DNA of 47,958 bases from assembly GCA_937927525.1 (NCBI GenBank), contig CALBDR010000293.1:1-47958 (forward strand). The letters are read 5' to 3'. Below are positions 24,929 to 33,138 of this stretch, piece by piece. The first letter of the stretch is position 1. The number at the start of each line of letters is the position of its first letter. The DNA is from an uncultured Candidatus Melainabacteria bacterium (GTDB lineage: Bacteria > Cyanobacteriota > Vampirovibrionia > LMEP-6097). The notes under the pieces were generated by a model. That model was given only the letters and a program-made list of their open reading frames with translations. It did not search any database and was not told where the DNA came from. The translations under genes were made by a program, and so were the position numbers.

Positions 24929-26118
24929 GAGTCCCTTTATTAGATTTACAAGCCCAATACGCTCAGATTCAGACTGAGATAGAACCAGTAGTCATCGATA
25001 TTCTTCGCAGTGGAAGGTATATCATGTCTGAGCATGTAAACTCATTTGAAAAAAATTCAGCTGAGTTTTTAGGAGCTAAGCATTCTATATCTTGTGCAAA
25101 TGGCTCTGATGCTCTCTACATATCACTTTTAGCTTTAGATATTAAAGCTGGTGATGAGGTTATTACGACACCTTTTACTTATATTGCCAGTGCTGAAGCT
25201 ATTGACCAAGTTGGCGCAAAACCAGTTTTTGCTGACATAGACTTAAATAATTTCAATATTTCTCCAGAAAAAATTGAAGAGAAAATTACTGATAAAACTA
25301 AGGCTATTATTGTAGTTCACTTATTTGGCCAAGCCACTAACATGGATGCCATTTTAGCTATTGCTAGAAAAAATAATATAAAAATCATTGAAGATACAGC
25401 ACAGGCATTTGGAACTAAGTATATTGGAGCTGAGCTAGGGCAGCCTAACGCTGGAACAATAGGAGATATAGGAACTTACAGCTTTTACCCTACAAAAAAC
25501 CTTTCCTGTGCAGGAGATGGTGGTCTTATGACTACCAATGACGATGAGTTAGCATCTAGACTTAGAAGAATCAAAGCTCATGGTTCAGATAAAAGGTATT
25601 ATCACTCAGAACTTGGTGTTAATAGTAGATTGGATGAAATCCAAGCAGCTATTTTAAATGCTAAATTAAAATTTATTGATAAATGGAATGAATCTAGGGC
25701 AAAAAACGCTGAAATATATTTTAATGAATTAGCCGACTTGGAGAAAGCTGGAATTATTAGACTTCCAAAAAAAGAATATTATAGCACTCACATATACCAT
25801 CAGTTTAGTGTTCTAATTAGCCCAGACTCTGAGAAATCTGCATCTCATAGAAATCAATTAAAAGAATTTTTATCTGATAATGAAATTGGTTCTGAGATAT
25901 ACTACCCTCTAGCTCTTCACGAACAAGAAGTTTATAAATACTTGAACTATTCTGCTGAAGCATTCCCTAATTCTGTAAAAGCGTCTAATTCGATTCTTTC
26001 TTTACCAGTTTACCCAGAACTAACAACTGAACAAGTTCAGTTTGTTTGTAAGACTATAAAAGATTTTTTTAAGAATAATAAAGAACTTAGCCTAAAGTTA
26101 GAAGAAGCTTTGGCTTAA
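24925..26118 (+). CDS. DegT/DnrJ/EryC1/StrS-family sugar aminotransferase
   Basis: PLP-dependent enzyme that usually aminates a keto-sugar nucleotide for surface glycans. Family features are RVPLLDLQAQY at the start, SGRYIMSEHV, ANGSDAL (PLP phosphate), IEDTAQAFG, and SFYPTKNLSCAGDGG holding the PLP Lys (near residue 190). Length 397 is usual. TTG at 24925 is the only sensible start. No sugar-nucleotide genes are adjacent, so the substrate is open. Flagellin glycosylation or lipopolysaccharide are possible destinations. Confidence 0.9.
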   Translation: MRVPLLDLQAQYAQIQTEIEPVVIDILRSGRYIMSEHVNSFEKNSAEFLGAKHSISCANGSDALYISLLALDIKAGDEVITTPFTYIASAEAIDQVGAKPVFADIDLNNFNISPEKIEEKITDKTKAIIVVHLFGQATNMDAILAIARKNNIKIIEDTAQAFGTKYIGAELGQPNAGTIGDIGTYSFYPTKNLSCAGDGGLMTTNDDELASRLRRIKAHGSDKRYYHSELGVNSRLDEIQAAILNAKLKFIDKWNESRAKNAEIYFNELADLEKAGIIRLPKKEYYSTHIYHQFSVLISPDSEKSASHRNQLKEFLSDNEIGSEIYYPLALHEQEVYKYLNYSAEAFPNSVKASNSILSLPVYPELTTEQVQFVCKTIKDFFKNNKELSLKLEEALA

Positions 26119-26123
26119 GTAAA

Positions 26124-26612
26124 TCACAGCATTTTTATAAAAGCATTTTCATTACACTTACCAAAAAACGGACAATTTACACATTCTGTAAAAACTTTCT
26201 CTGGTAATGAATTAATGTCGATGGGCTCGTAATTTAATTTTTTAAAGAAGTCAACCTGATAAGTTAAAGCAAAAACTTTCTTTATCGAGATACCCTTAGC
26301 TTCTCTCTCACAATCTTGTACCAATAGTTTACCGACACCTAAGCCCTGATAATTAGGACTTACAGCAAGGCTCTTAACCTCCGCTAAATTTTCAGTAAAA
26401 ATATCTAAATGAGCGGAACCAATTACTCTATCTTTTCCAGAATGGAGATCTTCGGCCACTGCTACTCTAAATCCTCGAATCTGTCTATAAAGATCATCTG
26501 TGCTTTTCGGTAATAATAGTCTTTTATCAGAGAAATATTTTAGTAACTTTGCAATAGAGTCGATATCCTCAATTTCAGCTTTCCTTACTCTATAGCTTAA
26601 TGCTATATTCAT
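26124..26612 (-). CDS. GNAT acetyltransferase, ArgA-like (short N-acetylglutamate synthase type)
   Basis: Single GNAT domain of 162 residues. The acetyl-CoA loop is in VSPNYQGLGVGKLLVQ (about 90-105). The C-terminus, with PEKVFTECVNCPFFGKCNE, matches the Cys-bearing tail of short ArgA-like N-acetylglutamate synthases. The likely reaction is glutamate + acetyl-CoA to N-acetylglutamate, opening arginine synthesis; the AST operon in the same window degrades arginine. No arg genes are adjacent. The stop is 5 bp from the opposing stop. Confidence 0.75.
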   Translation of the reverse strand: MNIALSYRVRKAEIEDIDSIAKLLKYFSDKRLLLPKSTDDLYRQIRGFRVAVAEDLHSGKDRVIGSAHLDIFTENLAEVKSLAVSPNYQGLGVGKLLVQDCEREAKGISIKKVFALTYQVDFFKKLNYEPIDINSLPEKVFTECVNCPFFGKCNENAFIKML

Positions 26613-26714
26613 TTCAATCCTTTTTCAAACTAATTTATCATTCAAATATAGATTATATATCAATCTTTGATGGGCCAAGAACGATATCAGAGTTCAGATT
26701 TAATAAGAGATTTA

Positions 26715-26767
26715 TTATAAAAACAAAAAAAAGACCATACTCAGGGGGGGGGAGAAGTATGGTCTTG
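26715..26767 (-). terminator. Terminator of the rplQ operon with a G9/C9 loop
   Basis: AAGACCATACT (26731-26741) and AGTATGGTCTT (26756-26766) are perfect complements. On the minus strand the loop holds nine C residues in a row. A T-rich run follows (complement of 26715-26730). It is 60 bp past the rplQ stop, correctly placed to end the ribosomal operon. Such a long homopolymer loop is unusual. Confidence 0.85.
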
Positions 26768-26826
26768 GATATATTTATAGCATATTATCTGACTAAAATA
26801 AAGTCTTATTAATAATAAGTCAAAAT

Positions 26827-27177
26827 TTACACTAACTGAACAACAGCTAGCTGAGCATTATCTCCACGACGGAAGCCACTCTTAATAATTCTAGTGAAGC
26901 CTGATTTTTGCTCTTTATATCTTTCAGCTACAGCATCAAATAAATCCTGAACAACCTCTTTATCATAGATAAATCCAGCAGCTTTTCTTCTAGCATGAAG
27001 ATCACCGCGCTTAGCTAAACCAATCATTTTTTCTACTTCACATACTAAGGCTCTAGCATTAACAAGAGTAGTATTAATTTGTTTTTCTCTTAATAGACAT
27101 GTAGTTAAAGCTCTAAGAGCTGCCTTTCTTTGGTCAGCTGGTCTATTTAATTGTCTTTTCTTTTTTCTATGTCTCAT
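26827..27177 (-). CDS. rplQ: 50S ribosomal protein L17
   Basis: Large-subunit protein near the exit tunnel. The N-terminus has the L17 pattern, MRHRKKKRQLNRPADQRKAA, and LARRGD-like KRGDLHARRKA follows (near residue 56-66). The C-terminus ends in LVQLV-type residues. Length 116 is normal. AAGG before the ATG is the ribosome binding site. It is last in the operon, 45 bp after rpoA. Confidence 0.97.
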   Translation of the reverse strand: MRHRKKKRQLNRPADQRKAALRALTTCLLREKQINTTLVNARALVCEVEKMIGLAKRGDLHARRKAAGFIYDKEVVQDLFDAVAERYKEQKSGFTRIIKSGFRRGDNAQLAVVQLV

Positions 27178-27222
27178 GATTTAAACCTTTAATTATGCAA
27201 TTTATTTTATATTTTTAGTTAA

Positions 27223-28212
27223 CTAAAACTCTCCATGAACTAAAGCAGAATCTCTGCTCTTTAAGTTATAGCCCATAGACTCTAACTTATCTAAAACTTC
27301 TTCCGCTGATTTCTTACCGAAGTTTTTAATATTCATTAAATCAAAGTCAGTTAACTTTAATAGATCTGATAAGTTGTTGATATTTGCTCTCTTTAAACAA
27401 TTATAAGATCTAACTGACAACTCAAGTTCTTCGACACTAACATTGTTAGCTTTATCTTCTTCTTGTGTTTCTTCTTCTTGAGTAGTTTCTTCAACAGTCT
27501 TAACTACACCAACTTTAGAACCAGTGAAGTCAATGATAGCCTTCATTAAACCAGTAACTTGGGCAGCAGCTTGACCAATAGCGTCTCTTACTGCCACAGA
27601 ACCATCTCCCCAGATTTCCATTGAAAGTTTATCATAGTCGTTTGACTGACCAGAAGGACCAGGAACTTCTTCTACTGTGTAAGCTACATTTTTAATAGGT
27701 GTGAAAACTGAATCAACAGGAATTACATCCAAAGAAACGACAGCTTCATGCTCTTCAGAAACTACGTAACCATAACCTCTAGCTACTGTAATCTCCACAT
27801 TTAAATTTCCATCTGGGGCTAAATTAGCAATCTCTAATTCAGGATTAATTATCTCAACATCAGCTGGACATTCAATTTGTGCAGCGGTTACAGTTTGAGT
27901 ACCAGAAGCTTTAAGAGTTAAAGTTCTAGCCTCCTCTGTATCCATCTTTACAATTAATTGTTTTAAATTCAGTAAGATATGAAGAACATCTTCAGATACC
28001 CCTGATAAAGAGGTAAATTCGTGATTAACCCCTTCAATTCTTACGTGAGTTACAGCAGAACCCAAAATTCTTGATAAAAGAATTCTCCTTAATATATTAC
28101 CTACGGTATGGCCGAAACCTCTGAATAAAGGCTCAAGTACAACTGTCCCGCGTACACTACCACCTTCATCTGCTTGTTCATCAACGATTATTCTTAATTC
28201 AATATCTTCCAT
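27223..28212 (-). CDS. rpoA: RNA polymerase subunit alpha
   Basis: Assembly scaffold of RNA polymerase. The N-terminal dimer domain has GHTVGNILRRILLSR (about 33-47). The C-terminal domain (about 258-320) has ELSVRSYNCLKRANI and helix-hairpin-helix residues that contact UP elements and activators. An acidic linker rich in Glu joins them. Length 329 is typical. The ATG at 28212 gives the usual start. It lies between rpsK and rplQ in the standard order. Confidence 0.98.
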   Translation of the reverse strand: MEDIELRIIVDEQADEGGSVRGTVVLEPLFRGFGHTVGNILRRILLSRILGSAVTHVRIEGVNHEFTSLSGVSEDVLHILLNLKQLIVKMDTEEARTLTLKASGTQTVTAAQIECPADVEIINPELEIANLAPDGNLNVEITVARGYGYVVSEEHEAVVSLDVIPVDSVFTPIKNVAYTVEEVPGPSGQSNDYDKLSMEIWGDGSVAVRDAIGQAAAQVTGLMKAIIDFTGSKVGVVKTVEETTQEEETQEEDKANNVSVEELELSVRSYNCLKRANINNLSDLLKLTDFDLMNIKNFGKKSAEEVLDKLESMGYNLKSRDSALVHGEF

Positions 28213-28238
28213 ATTTGAAACCTTCCTACTAATAGATT

Positions 28239-28646
28239 CTACACTCTTCTTGCACTAGGTGCTCTACACCCATTATGTGGAAGAGGAGTTACGTCTTTTA
28301 TTACTGTAACCTTTAAACCTGCTTGTTGTATAGCCCTTGCTGCAGTTTCTCTACCTGCACCAGGTCCACTAATTAAAACTTCAACTTCCTTAAGACCATA
28401 TGATTCAACAGCCTTACGAGCAGCAGCCTCAGCTGCTAACTGAGCAGCGAAAGGAGTACTTTTCTTAGAACCTTTAAAACCAGCAGCCCCTGCTGAAGAA
28501 GCAGCGATAGCACCACCAGCCGTATCCGTATTCGTTACAATTGTGTTGTTAAATGTTGAGCTAATGTGAACAACACCTTTAGGTACTGATCTTTTATTCT
28601 TTTTAGCTTTGCTTTTATCTTTAGACTTACTTTTAACTGCTGCCAT
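28239..28646 (-). CDS. rpsK: 30S ribosomal protein S11
   Basis: Platform protein of the small subunit. Typical S11 segments are HISSTFNNTIVTNTD, SAGAAGFKGSKKSTPFAAQ, GPGAGRETAARAIQ and the C-terminal PLPHNGCRAPSARRV. A Lys/Ser-rich 20-residue N-terminal extension precedes the core. GAGG lies before the ATG. Genes rpsM and rpoA flank it closely. Confidence 0.98.
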   Translation of the reverse strand: MAAVKSKSKDKSKAKKNKRSVPKGVVHISSTFNNTIVTNTDTAGGAIAASSAGAAGFKGSKKSTPFAAQLAAEAAARKAVESYGLKEVEVLISGPGAGRETAARAIQQAGLKVTVIKDVTPLPHNGCRAPSARRV

Positions 28647-28667
28647 TTTAAAATCCTCTTAAATTAA

Positions 28668-29045
28668 TTACTTCTTACCAGGTTGTTTTTTACCAGGAAC
28701 CGCAACTCTCTTCTTACTTCTTCTAGTTCTAGAATTAGTTTTAGTTCTCTGACCTCTACAAGGTAAACCTCTTCTGTGTCTGATACCTCTGTAGCAATTA
28801 ACTTCAATCAATCTCTTGATATCAAGACCAATTCTTCTACGAAGATCACCCTCGAGCTCATACTGCTTTAACGCGTCACGAATTTTTATCAAATCTTCTT
28901 CGCTAAGATCATTTGCTCTCACACTCTCATCAACACCTACTTCTTTTAGTATGCTTTGACTTCTAGTCAAACCTATACCATAAATATAAGTTAAGGCAAT
29001 GACGATTCTTTTATTCGGTAAATCTACTCCGGCTACTCTGGGCAT
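28668..29045 (-). CDS. rpsM: 30S ribosomal protein S13
   Basis: Head protein that contacts the P-site tRNA and L5. The start MPRVAGVDLPNKRIVIALTY, GIGLTRSQSIL, and the basic tail RHRRGLPCRGQRTKTNSRTR are S13 hallmarks. Length 125 is normal. It starts 9 bp after the rpmJ stop, so it is translated from the same message. Confidence 0.98.
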   Translation of the reverse strand: MPRVAGVDLPNKRIVIALTYIYGIGLTRSQSILKEVGVDESVRANDLSEEDLIKIRDALKQYELEGDLRRRIGLDIKRLIEVNCYRGIRHRRGLPCRGQRTKTNSRTRRSKKRVAVPGKKQPGKK

Positions 29046-29054
29046 ATTCTCACT

Positions 29055-29168
29055 TTATCCTTGTCTTTGTTTATGTTTTGGGTTTTCACAAATAACCATA
29101 ACTCTACCTTTGCGGCGAATTACCTTGCATTTGGAACAAATTTTCTTAACTGACGACCTAACTTTCAT
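29055..29168 (-). CDS. rpmJ: 50S ribosomal protein L36
   Basis: A 37-residue protein of the large subunit with the zinc-binding C+ pattern: Cys at positions 11 and 14, a further Cys at 27 and His at 32. The N-terminus is MKVRSSVKKICSKCK and the C-terminus HKQRQG, both standard. Its position between infA and rpsM is the conserved one. The 86-bp gap to infA has TAGAAT (29201-29206, minus strand) preceded by TGG, a possible internal promoter. Confidence 0.97.
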   Translation of the reverse strand: MKVRSSVKKICSKCKVIRRKGRVMVICENPKHKQRQG

Positions 29169-29254
29169 TGTGTGTACTTGTCCTATTTAACAAAATCAAA
29201 ATTCTACCATACCACTTGACTAATTTATGAATTATTTATGTTTTACTTAACAAT

Positions 29255-29500
29255 TCAACTCCCAGCTTCAGTGTTTGGTTTCTTTTTAGCTACCCTATAA
29301 GTGATTCTTCCTACCTTTAAATCATATGGAGTGAGCTCAACCTTAACTCTATCACCGGGTAAAATCTTTATATAGTTCTTTCTAATCTTTCCAGAAATAC
29401 TAGCTAATACTTCATGATCATTATCTAAACGTACTACGAACTTGGCACCCTGAACAGTTTCAATTACAGTACCTTCCATTTCAATTATTTCTTTAGACAA
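29255..29500 (-). CDS. infA: Translation initiation factor IF-1
   Basis: OB-fold factor that binds the ribosomal A site during initiation. The sequence runs IIEMEGTVIETVQGAKFVV, then GKIRKNYIKILPGDRVKVEL and LKVGRITYR, all diagnostic. The 81 residues include a C-terminal extension of about 9 beyond the usual 72. The start is TTG at 29500, supported by AAGGAG 11 nt upstream. A 26-codon frame ends inside its first codons (TTGTCTAA), see the separate entry. Confidence 0.97.
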   Translation of the reverse strand: MSKEIIEMEGTVIETVQGAKFVVRLDNDHEVLASISGKIRKNYIKILPGDRVKVELTPYDLKVGRITYRVAKKKPNTEAGS

Positions 29501-29573
29501 CTAATATTTCTCCTTGATTAATATGACGAACAACGCTAGCTAAATCATTAGCACCAACATTTAAAAATAGCAT
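29493..29573 (-). CDS. Possible 26-residue ORF upstream of infA
   Basis: ATG at 29573 opens 26 codons that end in TAA inside the infA start, an 8-bp overlap of the same form (NTGNNTAA) as three other gene pairs here. The product reads MLFLNVGANDLASVVRHI then INQGEILVV in part. It has no ribosome binding site and no recognised family. In some bacteria a small RNA-binding protein gene lies between map and infA, but this product is too short to be one. It may be a translated leader or chance. Confidence 0.22.
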   Translation of the reverse strand: MLFLNVGANDLASVVRHINQGEILVV

Positions 29574-29636
29574 CAACCAATAAAAAAAGTTAAACTTTGT
29601 GTTTAAATTTACAAATATTTAGGATTCAACAGTATT

Positions 29637-30449
29637 TCATTGGAAGATATTACGGGTTTTACGAACATCTGTAATGATTTCAATGCCTTCTTCGGTTACT
29701 AAAGCAGAATGTTCAAAGTGAGCAGAGTTTTTTCTATCAGCAGTAGTAATAGTCCAGCCATCTTTATGTTTTTTAACAGCTGATGTACCTAAATTAAACA
29801 TAGGCTCCACAGCTAGCACCATACCTACTTTTATTTGATCATCAGGATAGTGCTTGAAATATTCAGTAAAGTTAGGAATAAATGGTTGGCAGTGATATTC
29901 AGGACCAATGCCATGGCCACCAAATTCCATTACATTACCATATCTTTTCTCATGAGCAATTTTTTCAATAGCAGAAGCAATATCACTAATGTACCCTCCA
30001 GCTCTAATAGCATCAAGTCCGGCCCACAACCCCCTGTTGGTGTCCATTAAAAGACGCTTAGATTTAGCGCTAATTTCACCACAAGGAAAAGTAAAAGCAT
30101 TATCCCCAACATATGTAAAAGGCTTACCATTAAAATCTTTAGTAACAGTTACACCAACATCAATACTGACAATGTCACCTTCCTTAAGTTCTCTATCATT
30201 AGGAATGCCGTGAACTATATTGTCATTAACCGAAGTGCATAATGTATTAGGGAATCCCATATAGCCTTTAAAAGTAGGGATAGAACCTTGATCACGAATC
30301 CACTCTTCGGCAAAAGCATCAAGTTCAAGTAATGTTACCCCTGGCTTAACACGCTCACCTACCAAATGTAGAATCTCCCCTGCTTGGGCCGCTGCCTCGC
30401 GGATTAGTGGGTATTGTTCCTTTTCAAATATACATATCGGTCCCGACAT
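29637..30449 (-). CDS. map: Methionine aminopeptidase, type I
   Basis: Removes the initiator Met from nascent proteins. The five metal ligands are seen: Asp in SIDVGV, Asp in YVGDNAF, His in GGHGIG, Glu in AVEPMF and Glu in HFEHSALV. Between the first two Asp residues there are 18 intervening residues where 10 are usual in E. coli, an insertion of 8. The motif after GHGIG reads YHCQP instead of FHExP, keeping the His. Length 270. It heads the ribosomal operon and diverges from rpsT across 46 bp. Confidence 0.95.
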   Translation of the reverse strand: MSGPICIFEKEQYPLIREAAAQAGEILHLVGERVKPGVTLLELDAFAEEWIRDQGSIPTFKGYMGFPNTLCTSVNDNIVHGIPNDRELKEGDIVSIDVGVTVTKDFNGKPFTYVGDNAFTFPCGEISAKSKRLLMDTNRGLWAGLDAIRAGGYISDIASAIEKIAHEKRYGNVMEFGGHGIGPEYHCQPFIPNFTEYFKHYPDDQIKVGMVLAVEPMFNLGTSAVKKHKDGWTITTADRKNSAHFEHSALVTEEGIEIITDVRKTRNIFQ

Positions 30450-30495
30450 AATTTATAGAAAAAGCATAACATGATGTGTTATTATTATTTTTCCT

Positions 30496-30771
30496 ATGCC
30501 AAATATTAAATCTGCTAAGAAAAGAGTTGAAATTGGTGAAAGAAACCGTAAAGTAAACATCGAATTAAAATCAAAGGTAAGAACTTTGATCAAGTCAAGC
30601 TTAAGAACTGCTGAAGCAGGCGATGAAAAAGCCGTAGTTGCTGCTGTAGCTCAAGTATTTAAAGCTATCGATAAGGGTGCTAAAGGTAGTACTTACCATA
30701 AAAATAAAGCTGCTAGATTAAAAAGTCGCTTAACAAAAAAAATTAAAGCTATTTTAGAATCATCTAAGTAA
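30496..30771 (+). CDS. rpsT: 30S ribosomal protein S20
   Basis: Small-subunit 16S rRNA-binding protein, all helical and basic. MPNIKSAKKRVEIGERNRK at the N-terminus and GSTYHKNKAARLKSRLTKKI near the C-terminus are diagnostic. Length 91 is normal. No Shine-Dalgarno is present; a TATTAT box at 30483-30488 lies 7 nt before the ATG, so it is likely leaderless. A terminator follows, making it monocistronic. Confidence 0.97.
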   Translation: MPNIKSAKKRVEIGERNRKVNIELKSKVRTLIKSSLRTAEAGDEKAVVAAVAQVFKAIDKGAKGSTYHKNKAARLKSRLTKKIKAILESSK

Positions 30772-30794
30772 TTCTTTATTACTCGATTATTATT

Positions 30795-30829
30795 AAAATC
30801 AGGAGCTATAAAGGTTCCTGATTTTTTTT
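30795..30829 (+). terminator. Rho-independent terminator of rpsT
   Basis: AAATCAGGA (30796-30804) pairs with TCCTGATTT (30816-30824), and T residues continue to 30829. It is 24 bp after the rpsT stop and 37 bp before fliP. Confidence 0.9.
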
Positions 30830-30865
30830 GTCTTAAGCTTATAATACTGCTACCATAAAGACAAA

Positions 30866-31603
30866 GTGCGTATTTTCTTATCAACTTTATTCATTGTTTT
30901 ATCTAGCAACCTAGCTGCAAATGCAGCTCCTGGTTTAAATATATCCTTTGGTGATGGCAGTCCCCAGGGAGTGGGATTAGGTATACAAATACTTGTTTTA
31001 TTAACGATTTTAAGTGTTGCTCCCTCTATACTTCTCTTAACCACTAGTTTTATCCGCTTTGTTATAGTATTTGGCTTACTAAGACAAGCTCTAGGTTTAG
31101 GTAGTCTACCACCAACACAAGTCTTAATAGGTTTATCGATAATCCTTACATTTATAGTAATGAATCCTTACTTTAAAAGAATTAATGATGAAGCCTTACA
31201 GCCTTTCCTTACAAGAGAAATAAATGAAAGAACTTTTCTAAAGAAAGCTTTTGATCCATTAGAAGAATTTATGCTGTCACAAACTCCAGAAACTGAGTTG
31301 AAACTAGCGATTAAGGTTGCTCATATCGATCAACCTGATAAGCCTGAAGATTTACCAATGCATGTTTTAATGGTAGCTTTTATCCTGAGTGAACTGAAAA
31401 AAGCTTTTCAAATTGGTTTTATATTATTCTTACCATTTATTGTTATTGATATGATTTCAGCCAGTGCCTTGGTATCTATAGGTCTGATGTTCCTGCCACC
31501 AGCGACAATTTCTCTACCATTTAAAATTGTCCTCTTCATACTTGTTGATGGCTGGAATATAATTTCAGAAAACCTAGTTGAAAGCTTTTATGTTGGTCAA
31601 TAA
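30866..31603 (+). CDS. fliP: Flagellar export apparatus protein FliP
   Basis: Inner-membrane core of the flagellar type III export gate, forming a FliP5-FliQ4-FliR1 pore. A cleavable signal peptide (about 1-20) is typical of FliP. Signature segments are SFIRFVIVFGLLRQALG (about 66-82), LTFIVMNPYFKRINDEA, and FILSELKKAFQIGFILFLPF (about 172-191). Length 245 is usual. The start is GTG, with TGC-TACCAT 9 nt upstream and no Shine-Dalgarno, so it looks leaderless. fliQ follows after 38 bp. Confidence 0.96.
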   Translation: MRIFLSTLFIVLSSNLAANAAPGLNISFGDGSPQGVGLGIQILVLLTILSVAPSILLLTTSFIRFVIVFGLLRQALGLGSLPPTQVLIGLSIILTFIVMNPYFKRINDEALQPFLTREINERTFLKKAFDPLEEFMLSQTPETELKLAIKVAHIDQPDKPEDLPMHVLMVAFILSELKKAFQIGFILFLPFIVIDMISASALVSIGLMFLPPATISLPFKIVLFILVDGWNIISENLVESFYVGQ

Positions 31604-31641
31604 ATAGCCAGATTCTTCAACAGGGAATATAATTATCAATA

Positions 31642-31911
31642 GTGAAGGACACTTTAATTCTTGAACTTACGAACAAAACACTAATCGTTTCTGCGATGAT
31701 CAGTGTTCCTATACTTATTCCTGGCTTAGTGGTAGGTATTGTTGTTAGTATTTTCCAGACCATCACTTCAATTCAAGAACAAACCTTAACTTTTGTTCCT
31801 AAGTTTATAGTTCTCATTATCACCTATCTCATAGTAGGTGGTTGGATAACGCAGTACGTAGTAAGTTTTGCAAGAGAACTCTTTAACCGAATACCAGAGT
31901 TTGCAACATGA
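31642..31911 (+). CDS. fliQ: Flagellar export apparatus protein FliQ
   Basis: An 89-residue, two-helix membrane protein of the export gate. PILIPGLVVGIVVSIFQTITS then IQEQTLTFVPK (about 24-55) is the FliQ signature; the first stretch is quoted in part. The start is GTG at 31642 with TATAAT exactly 8 nt upstream, so it may also have its own leaderless message. fliR, which usually follows, is missing; an SDR gene overlaps its end by 4 bp (ATGA) instead. Confidence 0.95.
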   Translation: MKDTLILELTNKTLIVSAMISVPILIPGLVVGIVVSIFQTITSIQEQTLTFVPKFIVLIITYLIVGGWITQYVVSFARELFNRIPEFAT

Positions 31912-32714
31912 AAAAAAGAACAGCTTTAATTACAGGTGCCTCGAGTGGCATAGGCTATGAACTAAGTAAATGCTTTGCAGCAGAGGGTTATAACCTTATT
32001 TTAGTTGCGAGAAGAGAAGAAAGGCTACAGGCGCTAAAAGAATATATCAATGCTGAGTTTAATGTTCAAGCTGAGTATATAGTCAAAGACTTAAGTAAGC
32101 CTGAAAGTGCAAATGAGCTTTATACAGAAACTATTGAACTTCTAAAAAAAGCTCATATCGAAAAAATTGATGTACTTATTAACAATGCAGGTGTTGGTGA
32201 TTTAACTGAGTTTAGAGACTCTAATCTAGAAAAAATCGAAACTATGATTAATCTAAATATACTTAGCTTGACGAAATTAAGCCGCTTATTTATAAACGAT
32301 ATTTGTTCTTCTGAAGACGGAGCATTGATAAATATTGCTTCAACTGCTGCTTTTCAAGCAATTCCATGCATGGCGGTATATGCAGCAACAAAATCCTTTG
32401 TACTAAGCTTTACGGAAGCCATTTCTGAAGAAATCAAATCACAACAATTAAAAACTAAAATAATCTGTATATGTCCTGGAATAACTGAATCTGAGTTTCA
32501 AGTCAGAGCAGATATGGAATCTTTGAAAATAGATCGAAAATTAGTCGCAAGCTCAGCTGATGTCGCTAAATATACCGTTAAATCACTTAAAAAAGGTAAA
32601 AAAACCACTGCCGTGCATGGATTTATGAATAAAATCGGTACTCTTTTGCCAAGAATTTTACCAAGGAGCTCAGTAAGTAAACTAAGCCATCAAATAATGA
32701 AAAAAATTGTCTAA
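31908..32714 (+). CDS. Short-chain dehydrogenase/reductase (SDR)
   Basis: Classical SDR of 268 residues with a Rossmann fold. TGASSGIGYELS (about 9-20) binds NAD(P), NNAG (about 90-93) is structural, Ser in NIASTAAF and YAATK (about 157-161) form the catalytic set. RREER after the second strand suggests NADP preference. It resembles the DltE/YqjQ-type general SDRs; the substrate is not predictable. It is translationally coupled to fliQ by an ATGA overlap, an odd partner for a flagellar gene. Confidence 0.88.
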   Translation: MKKRTALITGASSGIGYELSKCFAAEGYNLILVARREERLQALKEYINAEFNVQAEYIVKDLSKPESANELYTETIELLKKAHIEKIDVLINNAGVGDLTEFRDSNLEKIETMINLNILSLTKLSRLFINDICSSEDGALINIASTAAFQAIPCMAVYAATKSFVLSFTEAISEEIKSQQLKTKIICICPGITESEFQVRADMESLKIDRKLVASSADVAKYTVKSLKKGKKTTAVHGFMNKIGTLLPRILPRSSVSKLSHQIMKKIV

Positions 32715-32716
32715 AA

Positions 32717-32863
32717 CTACTTGTCTTTACGACTATACATTTGTTTAACTAAGTCCTGAGGACGGGTTTGATTAAATACTTTATACATATCCTTATCGAA
32801 ATAATCCATAAATTTCCGGTATGCATCTGCTGTAATATTCTTTACTTTCTGAACTAAAACCAT
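32717..32863 (-). CDS. Small basic protein of unknown function (48 aa)
   Basis: ATG at 32863 has AGG 7 nt upstream; the frame ends in TAG at 32717, only 2 bp from the opposing SDR stop. This tight convergent junction matches every other one here and supports the ORF. The product has no membrane segment and is rich in Lys, Asp and Tyr. No family is recognised. From about 32870 to 33138 I see only AT-rich DNA with no good ORF or RNA signal. Confidence 0.5.
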   Translation of the reverse strand: MVLVQKVKNITADAYRKFMDYFDKDMYKVFNQTRPQDLVKQMYSRKDK

Positions 32864-33138
32864 ATATATACCTATAAATCCCTTTTAATAAAAATTTGAT
32901 ATTCAACTTTGATATTTCTACTCCATTTGGACTATAAAACGTCTGCAACTAGATAAATCATTTTTTTGTTAAAGGTGGCTTAAGTATAAGTTCGAAGAAC
33001 CCTAAATCAAATTCACTGGAGTTTACTATAATCAGTAATAATCAGCATTATCATTATTTTACTGTTAATATTTTTTATTTTTTCACCTACAAATGCAAGG
33101 ATTAGGAAAAGTATTCTTGAGTATTTGTTTAAGCAGTT

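Noticed and set aside
24925..26118. DegT aminotransferase as the missing AstC
   Set aside because: AstC is a class III (ornithine-type) aminotransferase. This protein has the sugar-aminotransferase pattern and lies 5 kb from the AST operon.
26600..26812. 70-codon plus-strand frame over the rplQ terminator
   Set aside because: It spans the terminator and its G9 loop, with no start signal and an improbable composition.
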